A DNA stretch of 64,000 nucleotides from Marinilactibacillus piezotolerans (lineage in GTDB: Bacteria; Bacillota; Bacilli; Lactobacillales; Carnobacteriaceae_A). Numbering within the stretch: the first letter of the stretch is position 1; each line of letters opens with the position of its first letter. Where the stretch lies: positions 310,001-374,000 of the forward strand of contig NZ_FWDP01000003.1 of the NCBI RefSeq assembly GCF_900169305.1, written 5' to 3'. A program made the position numbers and the translations under genes. Under the pieces are notes generated by a model. It saw only the letters and a list, made by a program, of their open reading frames with translations, did not search any database and was not told where the DNA came from. Below are positions 44,074 through 54,544 of this stretch, piece by piece.

Positions 44074-45745
44074 CCTGTTTGGCTCTGATCAAAAAAAGCA
44101 GGAGTCTTTCTTCGGTAAAGCGTTGAATGTGTTAGAGCCGATGTATAGATTTTTTAGTGTCGACTTTCCGATTATGAAGCTGATCGTTGAGACTAAAATG
44201 ACGATGGACAGTCGACAGGAGAATCCGATCGCTAATACTTGGAACAATAAAAAAAGGGATGAAGACAAGAATCCTTTCTTCCAGTCTCTTTGGGTATATG
44301 CTCTGATCAGTATGCTCTTACTGTTTTTATTCTCAATCGATAATATTTTATTTCAATATACGGCGTTCTTTAGTTACGTTTTTATCATGCTGTTTTCAAC
44401 GCTGATCGCAAATTTTTCGAGTATTCTTCTGAATACCAAAGATCAGGTATTGATTGGAACAAAACCGGTCTCGTCTAGAACTTTGAGTGCCGCAAAAGCT
44501 ACACACGTATTTATTTATCTGATTTCATTTACTGTAGCGATTGCAGGACCTATGATTGCAGCGAGCTTTTTCTTTCATGGATTCATGATAGGGTTGATGG
44601 CCATTATTCTAACAATTGTTGCTGCTGTGTGGTGCTTGCTGTTGACCATTATTACCTACGCGACTGTGCTGAAACGGTTCAATGGCGAACGTCTGAAAAA
44701 TATTATTGCCTACAGTCAGATTGGTATTTCGGTTTTTACCATTGTCGGTTATCAGATTATGAATCAAGTGATACAAGTGGTTGATCCGTCAACCTTAGCG
44801 ATTGAATTAAATCTGCAGTGGTGGCATGCGATTGTTTTCCCGCTTTGGTTTGTAGCTCCTTTTGGTATTCTGCAACAAGGCTGGTCAGTGACCTATGGTG
44901 TCTATGTTGCGCTGCTGGTGATTGGAACGATCAGTATTGTGCTGCTTTACCGATTGAATAATGACAAAATCGAATTGAATCTGCAAAAAATGGAAAGTGG
45001 AGAGGCAGATGAAGATAAGCGCTCCTGGTATGAAACGGCGACAGGGAATCTGGTCTGCTGGAATGCTCAGGAAAAAGGGTACTACCATTTTGTCTGGCAG
45101 CTGACTAAGCATGAACGAGAGTTTAAGACGCGCCTATATCCCTCTCTAGCCAGTATTCTGGTGTTTCCCTTCGTATTCATGATCAGTTCCCTCAGATTGG
45201 CGGAAGCTGGACTTGAGTCGTCTGGGCTTTTAATTTACATGCCTTATTTTACAATGATGATTATTCCGATGCTGTCAACGACTTTGCGTTATTCCAAGAA
45301 CTATAAAGGAAGATGGGTTTTTGGGATCAGCTCTAATGCAGATGCACATTTCTTCTTTCAGGGAGTGATCAAAGCGATGACGATGAAGCTGATTTTTCCC
45401 CTTTACATGCTATTGTCGATCATTGTTTTAGTGATAGCCGGCTGGGAGCTGGCTGTCCCTCTGCTCAATGGGTTTTTCTTGATTATCATTTTGTTCTGTA
45501 TAGAAGTTAGGAGAACGTTAAAGACCTATCCATTTTCTAAACAATATGATGCTTCAGAAGCGAACCAGGGATGTATGGCTACGATGATTTTCTTTGCAAT
45601 TATCATGATTGCAGCAATCATTATGTACCTAGTCCAAACATTTATTCCTTTTGGATCCATCGTAGCTTTGGTTATTTTGGTAACAGCTGCAGGCTGGTTT
45701 TTAACAAAAGGGTTTAAGTCAGTAATACTAACTCAACAATATTAA
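44063..45745 (+). CDS. ABC transporter permease
   Basis: 560 residues with about 12 membrane segments from residue 80 onward, after a cytosolic N-terminal region of about 75 residues. No known substrate motif seen. Partner of the overlapping ATPase gene; together a two-gene ABC-2-like exporter. Substrate unknown. Confidence 0.82.
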   Translation: MMRNLFGSDQKKQESFFGKALNVLEPMYRFFSVDFPIMKLIVETKMTMDSRQENPIANTWNNKKRDEDKNPFFQSLWVYALISMLLLFLFSIDNILFQYTAFFSYVFIMLFSTLIANFSSILLNTKDQVLIGTKPVSSRTLSAAKATHVFIYLISFTVAIAGPMIAASFFFHGFMIGLMAIILTIVAAVWCLLLTIITYATVLKRFNGERLKNIIAYSQIGISVFTIVGYQIMNQVIQVVDPSTLAIELNLQWWHAIVFPLWFVAPFGILQQGWSVTYGVYVALLVIGTISIVLLYRLNNDKIELNLQKMESGEADEDKRSWYETATGNLVCWNAQEKGYYHFVWQLTKHEREFKTRLYPSLASILVFPFVFMISSLRLAEAGLESSGLLIYMPYFTMMIIPMLSTTLRYSKNYKGRWVFGISSNADAHFFFQGVIKAMTMKLIFPLYMLLSIIVLVIAGWELAVPLLNGFFLIIILFCIEVRRTLKTYPFSKQYDASEANQGCMATMIFFAIIMIAAIIMYLVQTFIPFGSIVALVILVTAAGWFLTKGFKSVILTQQY

Positions 45746-45747
45746 TT

Positions 45748-45802
45748 AAAAAAGAAGAACAGGGAGACTCGTCAAGAAGACCGAGTTTCTCTGTTCTTTT
45801 TT
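45748..45802. terminator. Bidirectional intrinsic terminator
   Basis: Long stem (45748-45771 with 45782-45802) whose outer arms are AAAAAAGAAGAACAG and CTGTTCTTTTTT. The TGA of the transglutaminase gene lies inside the hairpin, so two converging operons share it. Confidence 0.82.
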
Positions 45803-48171
45803 AATCTATCAAAATGACTAGCAGATAGGTGCTGCTGATAAATCTGCAATGTTGCAAGCAGTATTTCTTTTTGATGAGGAGCAGGAAGATGAGTATTCTT
45901 ATTTCTTCCATAGAAGCATTCATCAGCCAATGCTCCAAAGCTCTCTAACGTACTTGATTGAGACGGCGAGTGAATGTTCCACTGCTGAAGATAGCTTTGG
46001 ACCGTCTGATCGGCAGCTCTTTTTCTTTTGAATTCAAATAATCTTAAAATCCAGGATACAGCTCTTGTTAATGAAAGCTTGTTATACTGGAGCATTTTTT
46101 TAAGGATCCAACCAGCTGCATAGAGTGGAACTGAGAAAAAGACTAATGCGGCTATCAGCAAGATCAGTCCAGCTGCAAGCAGAATAGGAACTGAACGACC
46201 GGTTGTTTCTTCCGGAGAATCTGCTGAAGCAGACTTTTCTTGTGCTGCTGTCTCTTCTTGTGCTTCCGGTTCTTCGGGCTCCGGAGCTTCTTCTGTCTCT
46301 GGTTCTGGAGCTTCCGGTTCTGGAGGTGGCGCTTCTGCTTCTGCAGCATTCTGTGTATCCCGCTGTTCTGCAGCGAAGCGTTCGTCTTCCGGAGAGGCAT
46401 CTTCCTCTGTTTGAGTCACTGGACTGGCAAAAGTCGGACTCGGCTCGAACGGGACCCAACCTGCGCTTGGGAAGTAGACTTCTACCCAAGAATGCGCATT
46501 TGAATTTGAAATTTGGTAATAAGATTCCCCCTGACTGTTCGTTTGCTGACTTCCGGGTGTGAATCCTTTTGCCCAACGCGCCGGGATACCTACAGAACGC
46601 AGCATCATAGTCATGGCAGTTGAGAAATTATCACAGTATCCTACTAACGTATCGAATAAAAAATATTCGACATAATCTCTGCCAGGTGGTGTCTGAGCTG
46701 CATCTTCCATACTATAGCGGTATCTGCCTTCTGACTTTAAATAAGACTCGATTGCACGGACCATTTCATATTCACTTTCCATCCCCGCTGTCAGTTCATT
46801 AGCAAGATCAACCACTCTCTGCGGAAAATCATCCGGTCGTTGAAGCTCTTCCGGAATAAACTGTCTCAGTTGATCTTCAAGCGGGAGTTCAGGATTATAG
46901 GATTCACCTTCCTGGCTGCCGAACTGACCTAAAAATTCTTTTCGCCAGCCGTCATCTTGTTTAAGAAGTGCTTCGTCCAATCGCCCTGGATAAGACGAGT
47001 CATAGCTGACCGTATATGTTGACAGATCAGCTGGGCTTTCAGTAAATAAATGATGTTCAGTATAACGATTGACGCTTAACGAATAATCGGTTAGGGAATC
47101 ATCAATGTTCAGTTCACTCCATCCATAAGGTAATGCCAAGTACTCAAGAGGCGTCTCCCAAACCAGCGTTGCAGTCGCATTTTCTGCTTGAGGATCAGGA
47201 GAGGCATTATAAGCGGCAGACAGATAAGGAGAAAGCATCTCTTCATATTGACCAGGACTATCACTGTTCCAGCCAGTGCCTATATATATTCGACGATGGA
47301 GCACTTTCCAGTAATGCGGTTCATCTGTATAAGCTTTGAATACACGGGTATAGTCATTTTGAAGCGGACCGCCCAATCGTTCATCGTTGGTACTCATACC
47401 GGTTCTTTTAAACCTGGAACGGGGCGACTGATCATTGACCCAGTCAAAAAAACCTTCTCTATCCAAAGTTTGCTGATATCCGGAGGAAGTCGTTTCAATC
47501 CAGCTTTGAACAGGTTTCAGGCGCTCAAGACTGAAATAAGCAACCAGCACAACAGCAACCGTCAGCAACGTTGTCAGTATGCTGGACTTGAAAAAATGGC
47601 GATAGCCCATTTGCTCACTGACACGAGCCAATCCGATGAACAGCAGACCGAAGCCGATAGCAGATACGGTATACGGTAAAATAGCATAGCCTGTAAATGT
47701 ATGAATCAGCAATAAATAACCAAACACAATCAGAAAAGAAGGGGATGTTATTTTTTGGTAAAGACCGGAATAGGTGACTAAGATGATCAGCAGCAGCAGT
47801 GCCAAACTGATTAAATGGACAGGAATAGCAACCGTGGATCCAGCGACCAAGGAAGTCCATTCTTGCTGTCCTTCCTGAACAAAAGCATCGAACCATCCTG
47901 AAAGGTTATTTTGTATACGTAATGATGGAAAAGAAAAGTAATAAAAGATGAATAACGCTAATCCTTCAAATAAAAAGTACAGCCAACGTTTTTTTATAAC
48001 GGCTGCAACAAGTTGTGTCACAACAAAGAATCCAGCAAATGAATAAAAACCGGGCAATTCGTTGATTTCAAGAAACAGATACAGGACAGGTAAAACCAGC
48101 AAGCTGTGGACGATTCCTAGAAGAAGTGTCCGGCTGAAATTAAAAAAAGAACGATTGAGATTAAACTGCAT
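45772..48171 (-). CDS. Transglutaminase-like membrane protein (TgpA type, DUF3488/DUF4129)
   Basis: 799 residues. Six N-terminal membrane helices (about 10-215), a large outside domain, then a transglutaminase core near 495-575: Cys in LVGYCDNFSTAMTMMLRSVG, His in SNAHSWVEVYFP, and the Asp replaced within PFEPSP as often seen in this family. A Pro/Glu-rich stalk (about 600-650), one membrane helix (about 660-685) and a cytosolic DUF4129 tail follow. Third gene of the MoxR-DUF58-TgpA operon; its start overlaps the DUF58 gene by 11 bases. May modify envelope proteins. Confidence 0.9.
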   Translation of the reverse strand: MQFNLNRSFFNFSRTLLLGIVHSLLVLPVLYLFLEINELPGFYSFAGFFVVTQLVAAVIKKRWLYFLFEGLALFIFYYFSFPSLRIQNNLSGWFDAFVQEGQQEWTSLVAGSTVAIPVHLISLALLLLIILVTYSGLYQKITSPSFLIVFGYLLLIHTFTGYAILPYTVSAIGFGLLFIGLARVSEQMGYRHFFKSSILTTLLTVAVVLVAYFSLERLKPVQSWIETTSSGYQQTLDREGFFDWVNDQSPRSRFKRTGMSTNDERLGGPLQNDYTRVFKAYTDEPHYWKVLHRRIYIGTGWNSDSPGQYEEMLSPYLSAAYNASPDPQAENATATLVWETPLEYLALPYGWSELNIDDSLTDYSLSVNRYTEHHLFTESPADLSTYTVSYDSSYPGRLDEALLKQDDGWRKEFLGQFGSQEGESYNPELPLEDQLRQFIPEELQRPDDFPQRVVDLANELTAGMESEYEMVRAIESYLKSEGRYRYSMEDAAQTPPGRDYVEYFLFDTLVGYCDNFSTAMTMMLRSVGIPARWAKGFTPGSQQTNSQGESYYQISNSNAHSWVEVYFPSAGWVPFEPSPTFASPVTQTEEDASPEDERFAAEQRDTQNAAEAEAPPPEPEAPEPETEEAPEPEEPEAQEETAAQEKSASADSPEETTGRSVPILLAAGLILLIAALVFFSVPLYAAGWILKKMLQYNKLSLTRAVSWILRLFEFKRKRAADQTVQSYLQQWNIHSPSQSSTLESFGALADECFYGRNKNTHLPAPHQKEILLATLQIYQQHLSASHFDRLKKNRETRSS

Positions 48172-49201
48172 AGGCCTTCTCTCCTTCGGCTGCAGGTAAA
48201 TGGTCTTCTGTTAAAGGGATAATCGTAGTCGAGTTATTCAGCAGATCAGAAATAGCGTCGGTTTTTGGACAGATGATTAGAATCGTTTCTGAAGTCAGCA
48301 AACGACTATTGATCTGTTCAGCTAACAAATGCTTTTCTGAACAAGGCTGAATTGATAAGAAATCCTGATGAGTTTGCTTCACCTTGATTTCGCCATTGAA
48401 TGACCCGCATAAATTCAAAGTGACAGGGTGGGTGGCGGACAACTCCTGATATAGACTATAAGCCAGACTCAGCAACGATTCAAAATTCGGTGAATCTATG
48501 CCGGCAAAATAAAGACTAAGCGGCTTTTGTTCTTCTTTCTCATACTCTTTGATCATCCAGTTATCGCGTTTTAAGCTTGATTTCCAATCGATGTGGCTAA
48601 GGGAATCTCTAGATTGATATTTTCGAATTTCTTTGACCTGATACTCATGCTGAGTAGCGAACCGTCGATTGGTCAATCCCAGCTGTCTGTTGTGCATCAA
48701 GCCATGAATCGCAGATTTAGACAATCCTTTCGGATAAACATCTAAATCAACCGGCAGCGAATGCATTGATCGATGGTTAAAAATCCCCAGTAGTCCAGAT
48801 CCTTTGAGTTCCACTTTTAATTTATCGTGATGACCTCTAGGTAACTTCAAATCTGGATAGTGTACAGAGAGTTTACGCTTAAAGTATGCAGAAACTTGCT
48901 GACTATACGGCTCTCCTTCACTCAGTAAAGTGACTTGAATAACAGGAACCAGAAACAATAAACGAAAGCGGCGCACGACATTGAATAATAAAGAAATGGT
49001 ACCGTCAGAATGCATTTCTGTCTTGATTCGCTTAAAGACTGCATGAAAGCGGGCAGACAGAAAGGCTGCAGCCAGTACAAAAGTAAAGGCGTAAAAAGCA
49101 AACCAAGTGACTGTAGAAGGGAATGTGAGTGTATAGAGAACGACTAATGCATAAATCAGTAGAAAAGATACAGCATGTTTGTTGGGCAAATAAGCTCTCA
49201 T
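48161..49201 (-). CDS. DUF58 (vWA-like) protein
   Basis: 346 residues. Two membrane helices at 10-50, a beta-rich middle and the DUF58 signature SHIDWKSSLKRDNWMIKEYEKE near residue 205. Works with MoxR-type AAA ATPases in assembly or modification of complexes. ATGA overlap with the moxR gene upstream and an 11-base overlap with the TgpA gene downstream, so all three are translated together. Confidence 0.9.
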   Translation of the reverse strand: MRAYLPNKHAVSFLLIYALVVLYTLTFPSTVTWFAFYAFTFVLAAAFLSARFHAVFKRIKTEMHSDGTISLLFNVVRRFRLLFLVPVIQVTLLSEGEPYSQQVSAYFKRKLSVHYPDLKLPRGHHDKLKVELKGSGLLGIFNHRSMHSLPVDLDVYPKGLSKSAIHGLMHNRQLGLTNRRFATQHEYQVKEIRKYQSRDSLSHIDWKSSLKRDNWMIKEYEKEEQKPLSLYFAGIDSPNFESLLSLAYSLYQELSATHPVTLNLCGSFNGEIKVKQTHQDFLSIQPCSEKHLLAEQINSRLLTSETILIICPKTDAISDLLNNSTTIIPLTEDHLPAAEGEKAYAV

Positions 49202-50163
49202 TGTGCACGTCCGCTTCTTACAGGTACAGGGACTTGGCTGATCAATTGATCAATAAAGGCATCTTTCTCTTTTGTACTTAAGCTGTTTTCCATCAGCAGG
49301 CGATGTCGATACAGCGGCTTGATAATCGACAAAATATCTTGAGGAGTAACGTAATCACGCCCATTTAAATAGGCTTGTGCACGAGCAGCTGATAAAGAGT
49401 ACTGAACACCGCGCGGACTGATTCCTAATCGGACTTCAGGATGTTGACGTGTCCGGTCAGCCAGCAGGACGATATATTCTAATAAATCACGATTTACATG
49501 AATGCTTTGAACCACAGCTTTTGCAGTTTTAAATTCGGCTAAGGACAAAACAGGTGTTAAAGAGTCGATGGCTTCTAATTGATCAGTTGATTCCAGCATA
49601 CGAATTTCTTGTTCATTGTCTGGATAGCCAAGAGATAACTGAAATAAGAAACGGTCGAGTTGGGCTTCGGGTAAAGGATAGGTTCCTTCATAATCAATAG
49701 GATTTTGAGTCGCTAATACGAAAAAGGAATCAGGAAGCAAATGAGTCTTTCCGTCTAAAGTAACTTGGCGTTCGGACATGGCTTCCAGCATAGCTGCCTG
49801 CGTTCTGGGAGAAGTCCGATTGATTTCATCAGCAAGAATGATCTGGTTGAAAATAGGACCAGACCTAAATTCAAATTGATCATGATGCAGACTGGGTACA
49901 GAAAAACCGATAATATCAGAGGGGATCAAGTCGGGTGTAAATTGAATACGAGAAAAGTCTGCTTTTAAGCTTTTAGCAATGGTCTTGATCAACATCGTTT
50001 TTCCAACTCCGGGAATATCTTCAAATAAGACATGACCGCCCGCCAGCATAGCAATCAGTGTCATTCTAGTTACCTCTTTTTTCCCAATAACGATCTGATC
50101 GACAGAATCAATTAAAGTGTGTAATTGTTGAATCGTCTGTTGTGTTTGTTCAGAAAAAGTCAC
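49198..50163 (-). CDS. MoxR-family AAA ATPase
   Basis: 321 residues. Walker A EDIPGVGKTMLIK near 52, Walker B IILADEINRTSPRTQAAMLEAM near 110, sensor LATQNPIDYEGTYPLPEAQLDRF, then the C-terminal lid. Chaperone-like ATPase acting on the DUF58 partner. First gene of the operon; AGGAGGAACC ribosome site. Confidence 0.92.
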   Translation of the reverse strand: MTFSEQTQQTIQQLHTLIDSVDQIVIGKKEVTRMTLIAMLAGGHVLFEDIPGVGKTMLIKTIAKSLKADFSRIQFTPDLIPSDIIGFSVPSLHHDQFEFRSGPIFNQIILADEINRTSPRTQAAMLEAMSERQVTLDGKTHLLPDSFFVLATQNPIDYEGTYPLPEAQLDRFLFQLSLGYPDNEQEIRMLESTDQLEAIDSLTPVLSLAEFKTAKAVVQSIHVNRDLLEYIVLLADRTRQHPEVRLGISPRGVQYSLSAARAQAYLNGRDYVTPQDILSIIKPLYRHRLLMENSLSTKEKDAFIDQLISQVPVPVRSGRAQ

Positions 50164-50300
50164 TATCCGGTTCCTCCTGCAATCTGCAATTTATCTCTTT
50201 GATTAAATAAGTTTATATTATTGTAATCATAATGTTCACTGAATACAACGACATCAGTAAGGTTGTAGAAAAAATTACACGATTAATACACTTTTGAATG

Positions 50301-50341
50301 AAAAAAGAGGTAGAAACTCAACAGTGAGCGTTCTACCTCTT
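50301..50341 (-). terminator. Intrinsic terminator of the glycosyltransferase pair
   Basis: On the minus strand AAGAGGTAGAA / TTCTACCTCTT stem, then a T-rich run. Confidence 0.82.
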
Positions 50342-50357
50342 ATCCAACTATTAACGG

Positions 50358-51374
50358 TTATAAATAGAATAATTGCTGATAAATCTTTGCCAGATCTAAA
50401 CTGACGGCTTTTAAGTCAAGCGCTCGCGCTTCCTGCAGTCCTGCTTGAGTCAGAGAAGGAAGCTCTCCCTCTAAAATCATCGGCAGCTTGCGTTCAAAGT
50501 CGTCTTGCACTTTTGCCTTATAAACAGATTTTCCCTCTTTTAACCATTCTTGATAAATGGGAATATCCCTTACCAACACAGGTGTCTCGTTCGCTAGTGC
50601 TTCAAGCAAAACAATGCCTTCTGTTTCTTCATAGGTCATGAACAAGAACAAGTCGCTGCCGGAATACGCATCTCGGAGTTCTTCGGCAGATATATAGCCG
50701 GGGAAATGCAAGTTATCAGAAGCTTGTGCAATAGCTTTTTGGACTGCCGGCGTCATTAAAGACTTGGGTGTGTGTCCAAACCAGAAAAAAGTATATTGAG
50801 GAAATATTTTTGCTAAATCGATAAAATCAGTAACGCCTTTTCGATCAATCAAATGACCTACAGACATCACGACTTTCTGATCTTGACTTAACGCATACTG
50901 TTCTCTGAATCGTTTTGCATAAGCTGCTTTTTTTGCAAAAAAAGTGGTGTCCACACCATTAGACAGCGAAACAATTGGCCGATTGATGGCATAACGTAAG
51001 AGAAGATTTTTAGAATAAGCAGTCGGTGTAATAATGATATCCCCTTGTCTATAACACAGCTCCAGCCACTTTTTGAATGCGGGAGCGACAAGGTTCGAAC
51101 CGCGAAAAGAATTCCTGAAATCTTCCATAGTGGAATGACCGTAATAAATAACTTTTTTCCCTTTTGAACGGGCTTTTTTAGCCATCCAGAAAGAATCTGG
51201 CAACACGGTATTTAAGTGAACCACATCATAATCTTCGTTCGTATTTTCTGTGTAGGAAATCTCTAAAGCTTCCAGCATTTTTTTCTGATGCCGGATCGCT
51301 TCGCCGATGCCGCTTTTAGACAGCAGCTTTTCGGAGCCGGTGTACAGTAAAACTTTGATGTCATTGGTTTCCAA
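50358..51374 (-). CDS. Glycosyltransferase family 4, BgsA-like glycolipid synthase
   Basis: 338 residues, GT-B fold. LLYTGSEKLLSKSGIG at the N terminus, VMSVGHLIDRKGVTDF near 170, and the nucleotide-sugar site YEETEGIVLLEALANETPVLV (EX7E) near 250. Paired 14 bases after a second GT4 gene. The pair resembles the BgsB/BgsA-type synthases of mono- and diglucosyl-diacylglycerol, the lipoteichoic acid anchor, with this one adding the second glucose. Start TTG at 51374 with GAGGA upstream; no in-frame ATG nearby. Confidence 0.8.
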   Translation of the reverse strand: METNDIKVLLYTGSEKLLSKSGIGEAIRHQKKMLEALEISYTENTNEDYDVVHLNTVLPDSFWMAKKARSKGKKVIYYGHSTMEDFRNSFRGSNLVAPAFKKWLELCYRQGDIIITPTAYSKNLLLRYAINRPIVSLSNGVDTTFFAKKAAYAKRFREQYALSQDQKVVMSVGHLIDRKGVTDFIDLAKIFPQYTFFWFGHTPKSLMTPAVQKAIAQASDNLHFPGYISAEELRDAYSGSDLFLFMTYEETEGIVLLEALANETPVLVRDIPIYQEWLKEGKSVYKAKVQDDFERKLPMILEGELPSLTQAGLQEARALDLKAVSLDLAKIYQQLFYL

Positions 51375-51388
51375 TTAAATCCTCATTC

Positions 51389-52570
51389 CTAGATAGAGAA
51401 AACATGTTGATGAGAATAGTTTCGGACAGCATCCAAATAAACAGCCTCAACTTGCTTTCCGAACGCTTCGATAGAGTACGTTTCCTCTATTTTATTTTGT
51501 GCTGCTTTTTTCTGAGCTTCGTTGTATTTAAATTCAGAGAGCAGTGTATAAAGAGAAGTCTGGAACTCTTCAAAATTCGTATACTGAAATCCATTTTCAC
51601 CATCTTGGATTACACCGATCAGACAGTCATCTTTCCTGCATAAGGCTAAGGTACCACTGGCTAGCGCTTCAATGTAAGACAATCCTTGTGTTTCACTCGT
51701 TGAAGCACTGACAAAGACGTCTCCCAGTTTATAATAGACAGGAATCTTAGAAGGTTCTACCATTCCCACAAAGTGAACATACTGACGCACACCCATTTTA
51801 TCTACATATTCTTCCAGTGTAGATCGGTAAGGTCCGTCCCCGACGATCACTAAACGAAGGGAAGGGTCCTGCAAGCGACTCAAATAGTAGATGATTTCTT
51901 CTAAATTTTTCTCTTTAGCTACTCGTCCAACGCTGACCAGCACAGAACAATCATCCGGGATAGACAAGGAGCGTCTAAAAGCCTTGATTTCATCTTGTTC
52001 TACAATCTGACTGAATTTCACCAGGTCGAGTCCTGTGGGTATCACTTGAATTGGCTGAGAAACTTTGTACCCTTTCAGAAGCTGCTCTACCTTTTTCGTA
52101 GGTGCAATAACCGTTTCGGCGTGATTCAATACTTTCTTACTGAATAACCCGACTGCTTTTTTTCCCCATTTTTTATTGGGTGAAAAATAATGTGTATAAT
52201 CTTCATAGACCGTATGATATGTATGCACTAAAGGAACATTCAGAATCTCAGAAATTCTGCGTGCGATACGGAATGTACTGAATTCACATTGAGTATGGAT
52301 AATATCCGGACTCCATTGCAGAATGTGAGATAAAACTTCTTCGTCCATTGTGAATGCAAAACGAGCTCCAGGGTAAATTTTTCCAATCCCATAAGAAGAC
52401 ATAGTGTATAAGCCTTGCTCATCGCAAACTTGTACATTCTCTTTATCAGATAGTGTCAGCACGCGAACTTCGTGTCCCATTTTCGTTAAGATCTCTTTTA
52501 GGTTGATAATAGAAGTGATTACACCGTTAACAGTTGGAGTATACCATTCTGTTGTAATTAATATCTTCAT
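51389..52570 (-). CDS. 1,2-diacylglycerol 3-glucosyltransferase-like (BgsB type)
   Basis: 393 residues, GT4 family. ILITTEWYTPTVNGVITSI, HTYHTVYEDYTHYF (acceptor site seen in diacylglycerol glucosyltransferases), VSVGRVAKEKNLEEII and the EX7E motif TSETQGLSYIEALASGT. Transfers glucose to diacylglycerol at the inner membrane face. ATG 52570 (GGAGGAAGAT upstream) preferred to ATG 52582. Upstream partner of the BgsA-like gene. Confidence 0.83.
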   Translation of the reverse strand: MKILITTEWYTPTVNGVITSIINLKEILTKMGHEVRVLTLSDKENVQVCDEQGLYTMSSYGIGKIYPGARFAFTMDEEVLSHILQWSPDIIHTQCEFSTFRIARRISEILNVPLVHTYHTVYEDYTHYFSPNKKWGKKAVGLFSKKVLNHAETVIAPTKKVEQLLKGYKVSQPIQVIPTGLDLVKFSQIVEQDEIKAFRRSLSIPDDCSVLVSVGRVAKEKNLEEIIYYLSRLQDPSLRLVIVGDGPYRSTLEEYVDKMGVRQYVHFVGMVEPSKIPVYYKLGDVFVSASTSETQGLSYIEALASGTLALCRKDDCLIGVIQDGENGFQYTNFEEFQTSLYTLLSEFKYNEAQKKAAQNKIEETYSIEAFGKQVEAVYLDAVRNYSHQHVFSI

Positions 52571-52816
52571 ATCTTCCTCCAAAATTAATTGTATTCATTA
52601 TACTCTAAATAAAGTGATAGGATGACCATATTTTAAAAATAATATCTAAAATTTACAAAAAATTTTAAAATATTCAATCATTATACATGTGGATGTCATT
52701 TTTTCTTCACATTATTAGTGTACGCGGTTATCAGAATACATTCATCAGACTTAAGACTGGTTTTTTATCTTCAATCGGCATGAGCATTAAAACTTCGTCT
52801 AAAATCAATATCTGCG

Positions 52817-52846
52817 TTGTTTTAAAGGGTATAGATACGATACAAT
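52817..52846 (+). promoter_or_regulatory. Sigma-A promoter of trpS
   Basis: TTGTTT - 18 bases - TACAAT. The short leader to the ATG at 52887 holds no T-box. The 52571-52816 stretch is AT-rich and shows no gene; it must also hold the leftward promoter of the glycosyltransferase pair. Confidence 0.6.
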
Positions 52847-52886
52847 AAGTAGGAGAATAATTCAATGATTAAGGAGCACAAATCTA

Positions 52887-53897
52887 ATGAATAAAGTCAT
52901 TTTAACTGGAGACCGTCCTACGGGAAAACTCCATCTTGGGCATTACGTAGGCTCTTTACAGAATCGTGTAAAAATGCAGGAAGATCCGGATACCCATATA
53001 TATGTGATGATTGCTGACCAGCAAGCATTGACGGACAATGCGAAAACACCGGAAAAAGTTCAACAGAACCTGCTGGAAGTGGCGCTGGACTATCTCGCGG
53101 TTGGTCTGGATCCTGAGCGTTCTACAATTCTGATCCAGTCACAAATTCCACAGCTGCCGGAATTGACGATGTACTATTTGAACTTGGTTACGATGGCCAG
53201 ACTGAACCGAAATCCTACTGTGAAGTCTGAAATTCAGGAAAAAGGGTTTAATGAGAGTATCCCTGCTGGATTTTTCATGTATCCAGTCAGCCAAGCAGCA
53301 GATATTACAGCTTTCAAAGCAACGCACGTACCGGTCGGGGAAGATCAGAGACCGATGCTGGAGCAGACTAGAGAAATTGCAAGAGATTTTAATCGAACGT
53401 ATCATACCGAAGCTTTGGTCGAACCGGATATCATTCTGCCGCCAAAAGGGCATGGACGACTAGTCGGAATCGATGGAAAAGGCAAGATGAGCAAGTCTTT
53501 GAACAATGGGATTTACTTATCTGATTCTGCAGATGAAATCCAGAAAAAAGTGATGAGTATGTATACAGACCCAAACCATATTCGCGTAGAAGATCCGGGT
53601 CAGATTGAAGGCAATGTTGTCTTTACTTACTTGGATGTTTTCGATGACGATAAAGAAAAAGTACAAGAGCTGAAAGACCATTACCAAAAAGGCGGATTAG
53701 GCGATGTGAAAATCAAACGCTACTTGAATGAAGTTCTGCAGGCGAAATTGCAGCCGATCCGCGAACGCAGAGAAGAATTCGCAAAAGATCGTGAAGCTGT
53801 CCGTACCATGCTGAAAGCCGGCAGTGAAAAAGCAGAACGTGTCGCAGCGCAGACATTGGATGAAGTAAAAGCGGCAATGGGGATCAATTATTTTTAA
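52887..53897 (+). CDS. trpS: Tryptophanyl-tRNA synthetase
   Basis: 336 residues, class I. HIGH-type motif [10 protein letters not shown] near residue 13 and KMSKS in [12 protein letters not shown] near 195. Charges tRNA-Trp, the effector of the T-box in front of trpB. Unlike many Firmicute synthetase genes it has no T-box leader here. AAGGAG 10 bases before the ATG. Monocistronic. Confidence 0.96.
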   Translation: MNKVILTGDRPTGKLHLGHYVGSLQNRVKMQEDPDTHIYVMIADQQALTDNAKTPEKVQQNLLEVALDYLAVGLDPERSTILIQSQIPQLPELTMYYLNLVTMARLNRNPTVKSEIQEKGFNESIPAGFFMYPVSQAADITAFKATHVPVGEDQRPMLEQTREIARDFNRTYHTEALVEPDIILPPKGHGRLVGIDGKGKMSKSLNNGIYLSDSADEIQKKVMSMYTDPNHIRVEDPGQIEGNVVFTYLDVFDDDKEKVQELKDHYQKGGLGDVKIKRYLNEVLQAKLQPIRERREEFAKDREAVRTMLKAGSEKAERVAAQTLDEVKAAMGINYF

Positions 53898-53982
53898 ATT
53901 AGAATAAAAAAGAATGGAGCGCAGGATGTGTTAACAGCATATTGTGCTCTTTTTCTGCCATTAAATTTGAAAGGAAGCATAT

Positions 53983-54486
53983 ATGTTAGAGACAGAAAGA
54001 CTAAAGTTGCGCGATTATACAGAGGATGATTTTGAATTTTTATATTCGCTGACTTCAAATGAGAAAATCATGAAATATATTGGTAACGGACAGACTCGGG
54101 ATCGAATAGAGACAAAAGAATTTATGGATAAGATGCTCAAAATGTATGATGAAAGTATTCATTTAGGACTGAGAGTTATTGAACTTAAAAGTACTGGAGA
54201 AGCAATTGGGCATGCTGGATTTATAGACTGGATAATAGAAGATAATGAGTATACTGAAATCGGATATTGGATTGCCGAGGACTACTGGAATCAAGGATAT
54301 GCTACGGAGATTGCTATAGCACTGCGTACATTTGGTGAACAGATGCTTCAATTAGAAGAAATGATCTCTCTAGTACAAGTAGGAAATACCGGTTCTGAGA
54401 ATGTAGCAGAAAAAAATGGAATGCAGGTATTGAAGCAAGTAGCGATGAAGGGAAAATCCGTTAATGTTTATTCAACGAAAGCTTGA
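53983..54486 (+). CDS. GNAT-family acetyltransferase (RimJ/RimL-like)
   Basis: 167 residues. Starts LETERLKLRDYTEDDFEFLYSLTSN, then TEIGYWIAEDYWNQGYATEIAIAL, the acetyl-CoA-binding region, and ENVAEKNGMQVLKQVAMKGKSVNVYS. The order fits RimJ/L-type N-acetyltransferases. Substrate unknown. GAAAGGAAGC ribosome site. Confidence 0.85.
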   Translation: MLETERLKLRDYTEDDFEFLYSLTSNEKIMKYIGNGQTRDRIETKEFMDKMLKMYDESIHLGLRVIELKSTGEAIGHAGFIDWIIEDNEYTEIGYWIAEDYWNQGYATEIAIALRTFGEQMLQLEEMISLVQVGNTGSENVAEKNGMQVLKQVAMKGKSVNVYSTKA

Positions 54487-54544
54487 TAATGAGGAGATAA
54501 CACTACTATAACTAGCAGGAATATAAAATTGAAGGAGCTTTGAA

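Noticed and set aside
46100-46576. Several open frames opposite the Pro/Glu-rich stalk of the transglutaminase gene
   Set aside because: They arise from low-complexity codons on the coding strand, lack ribosome sites and encode biased, unlikely proteins.
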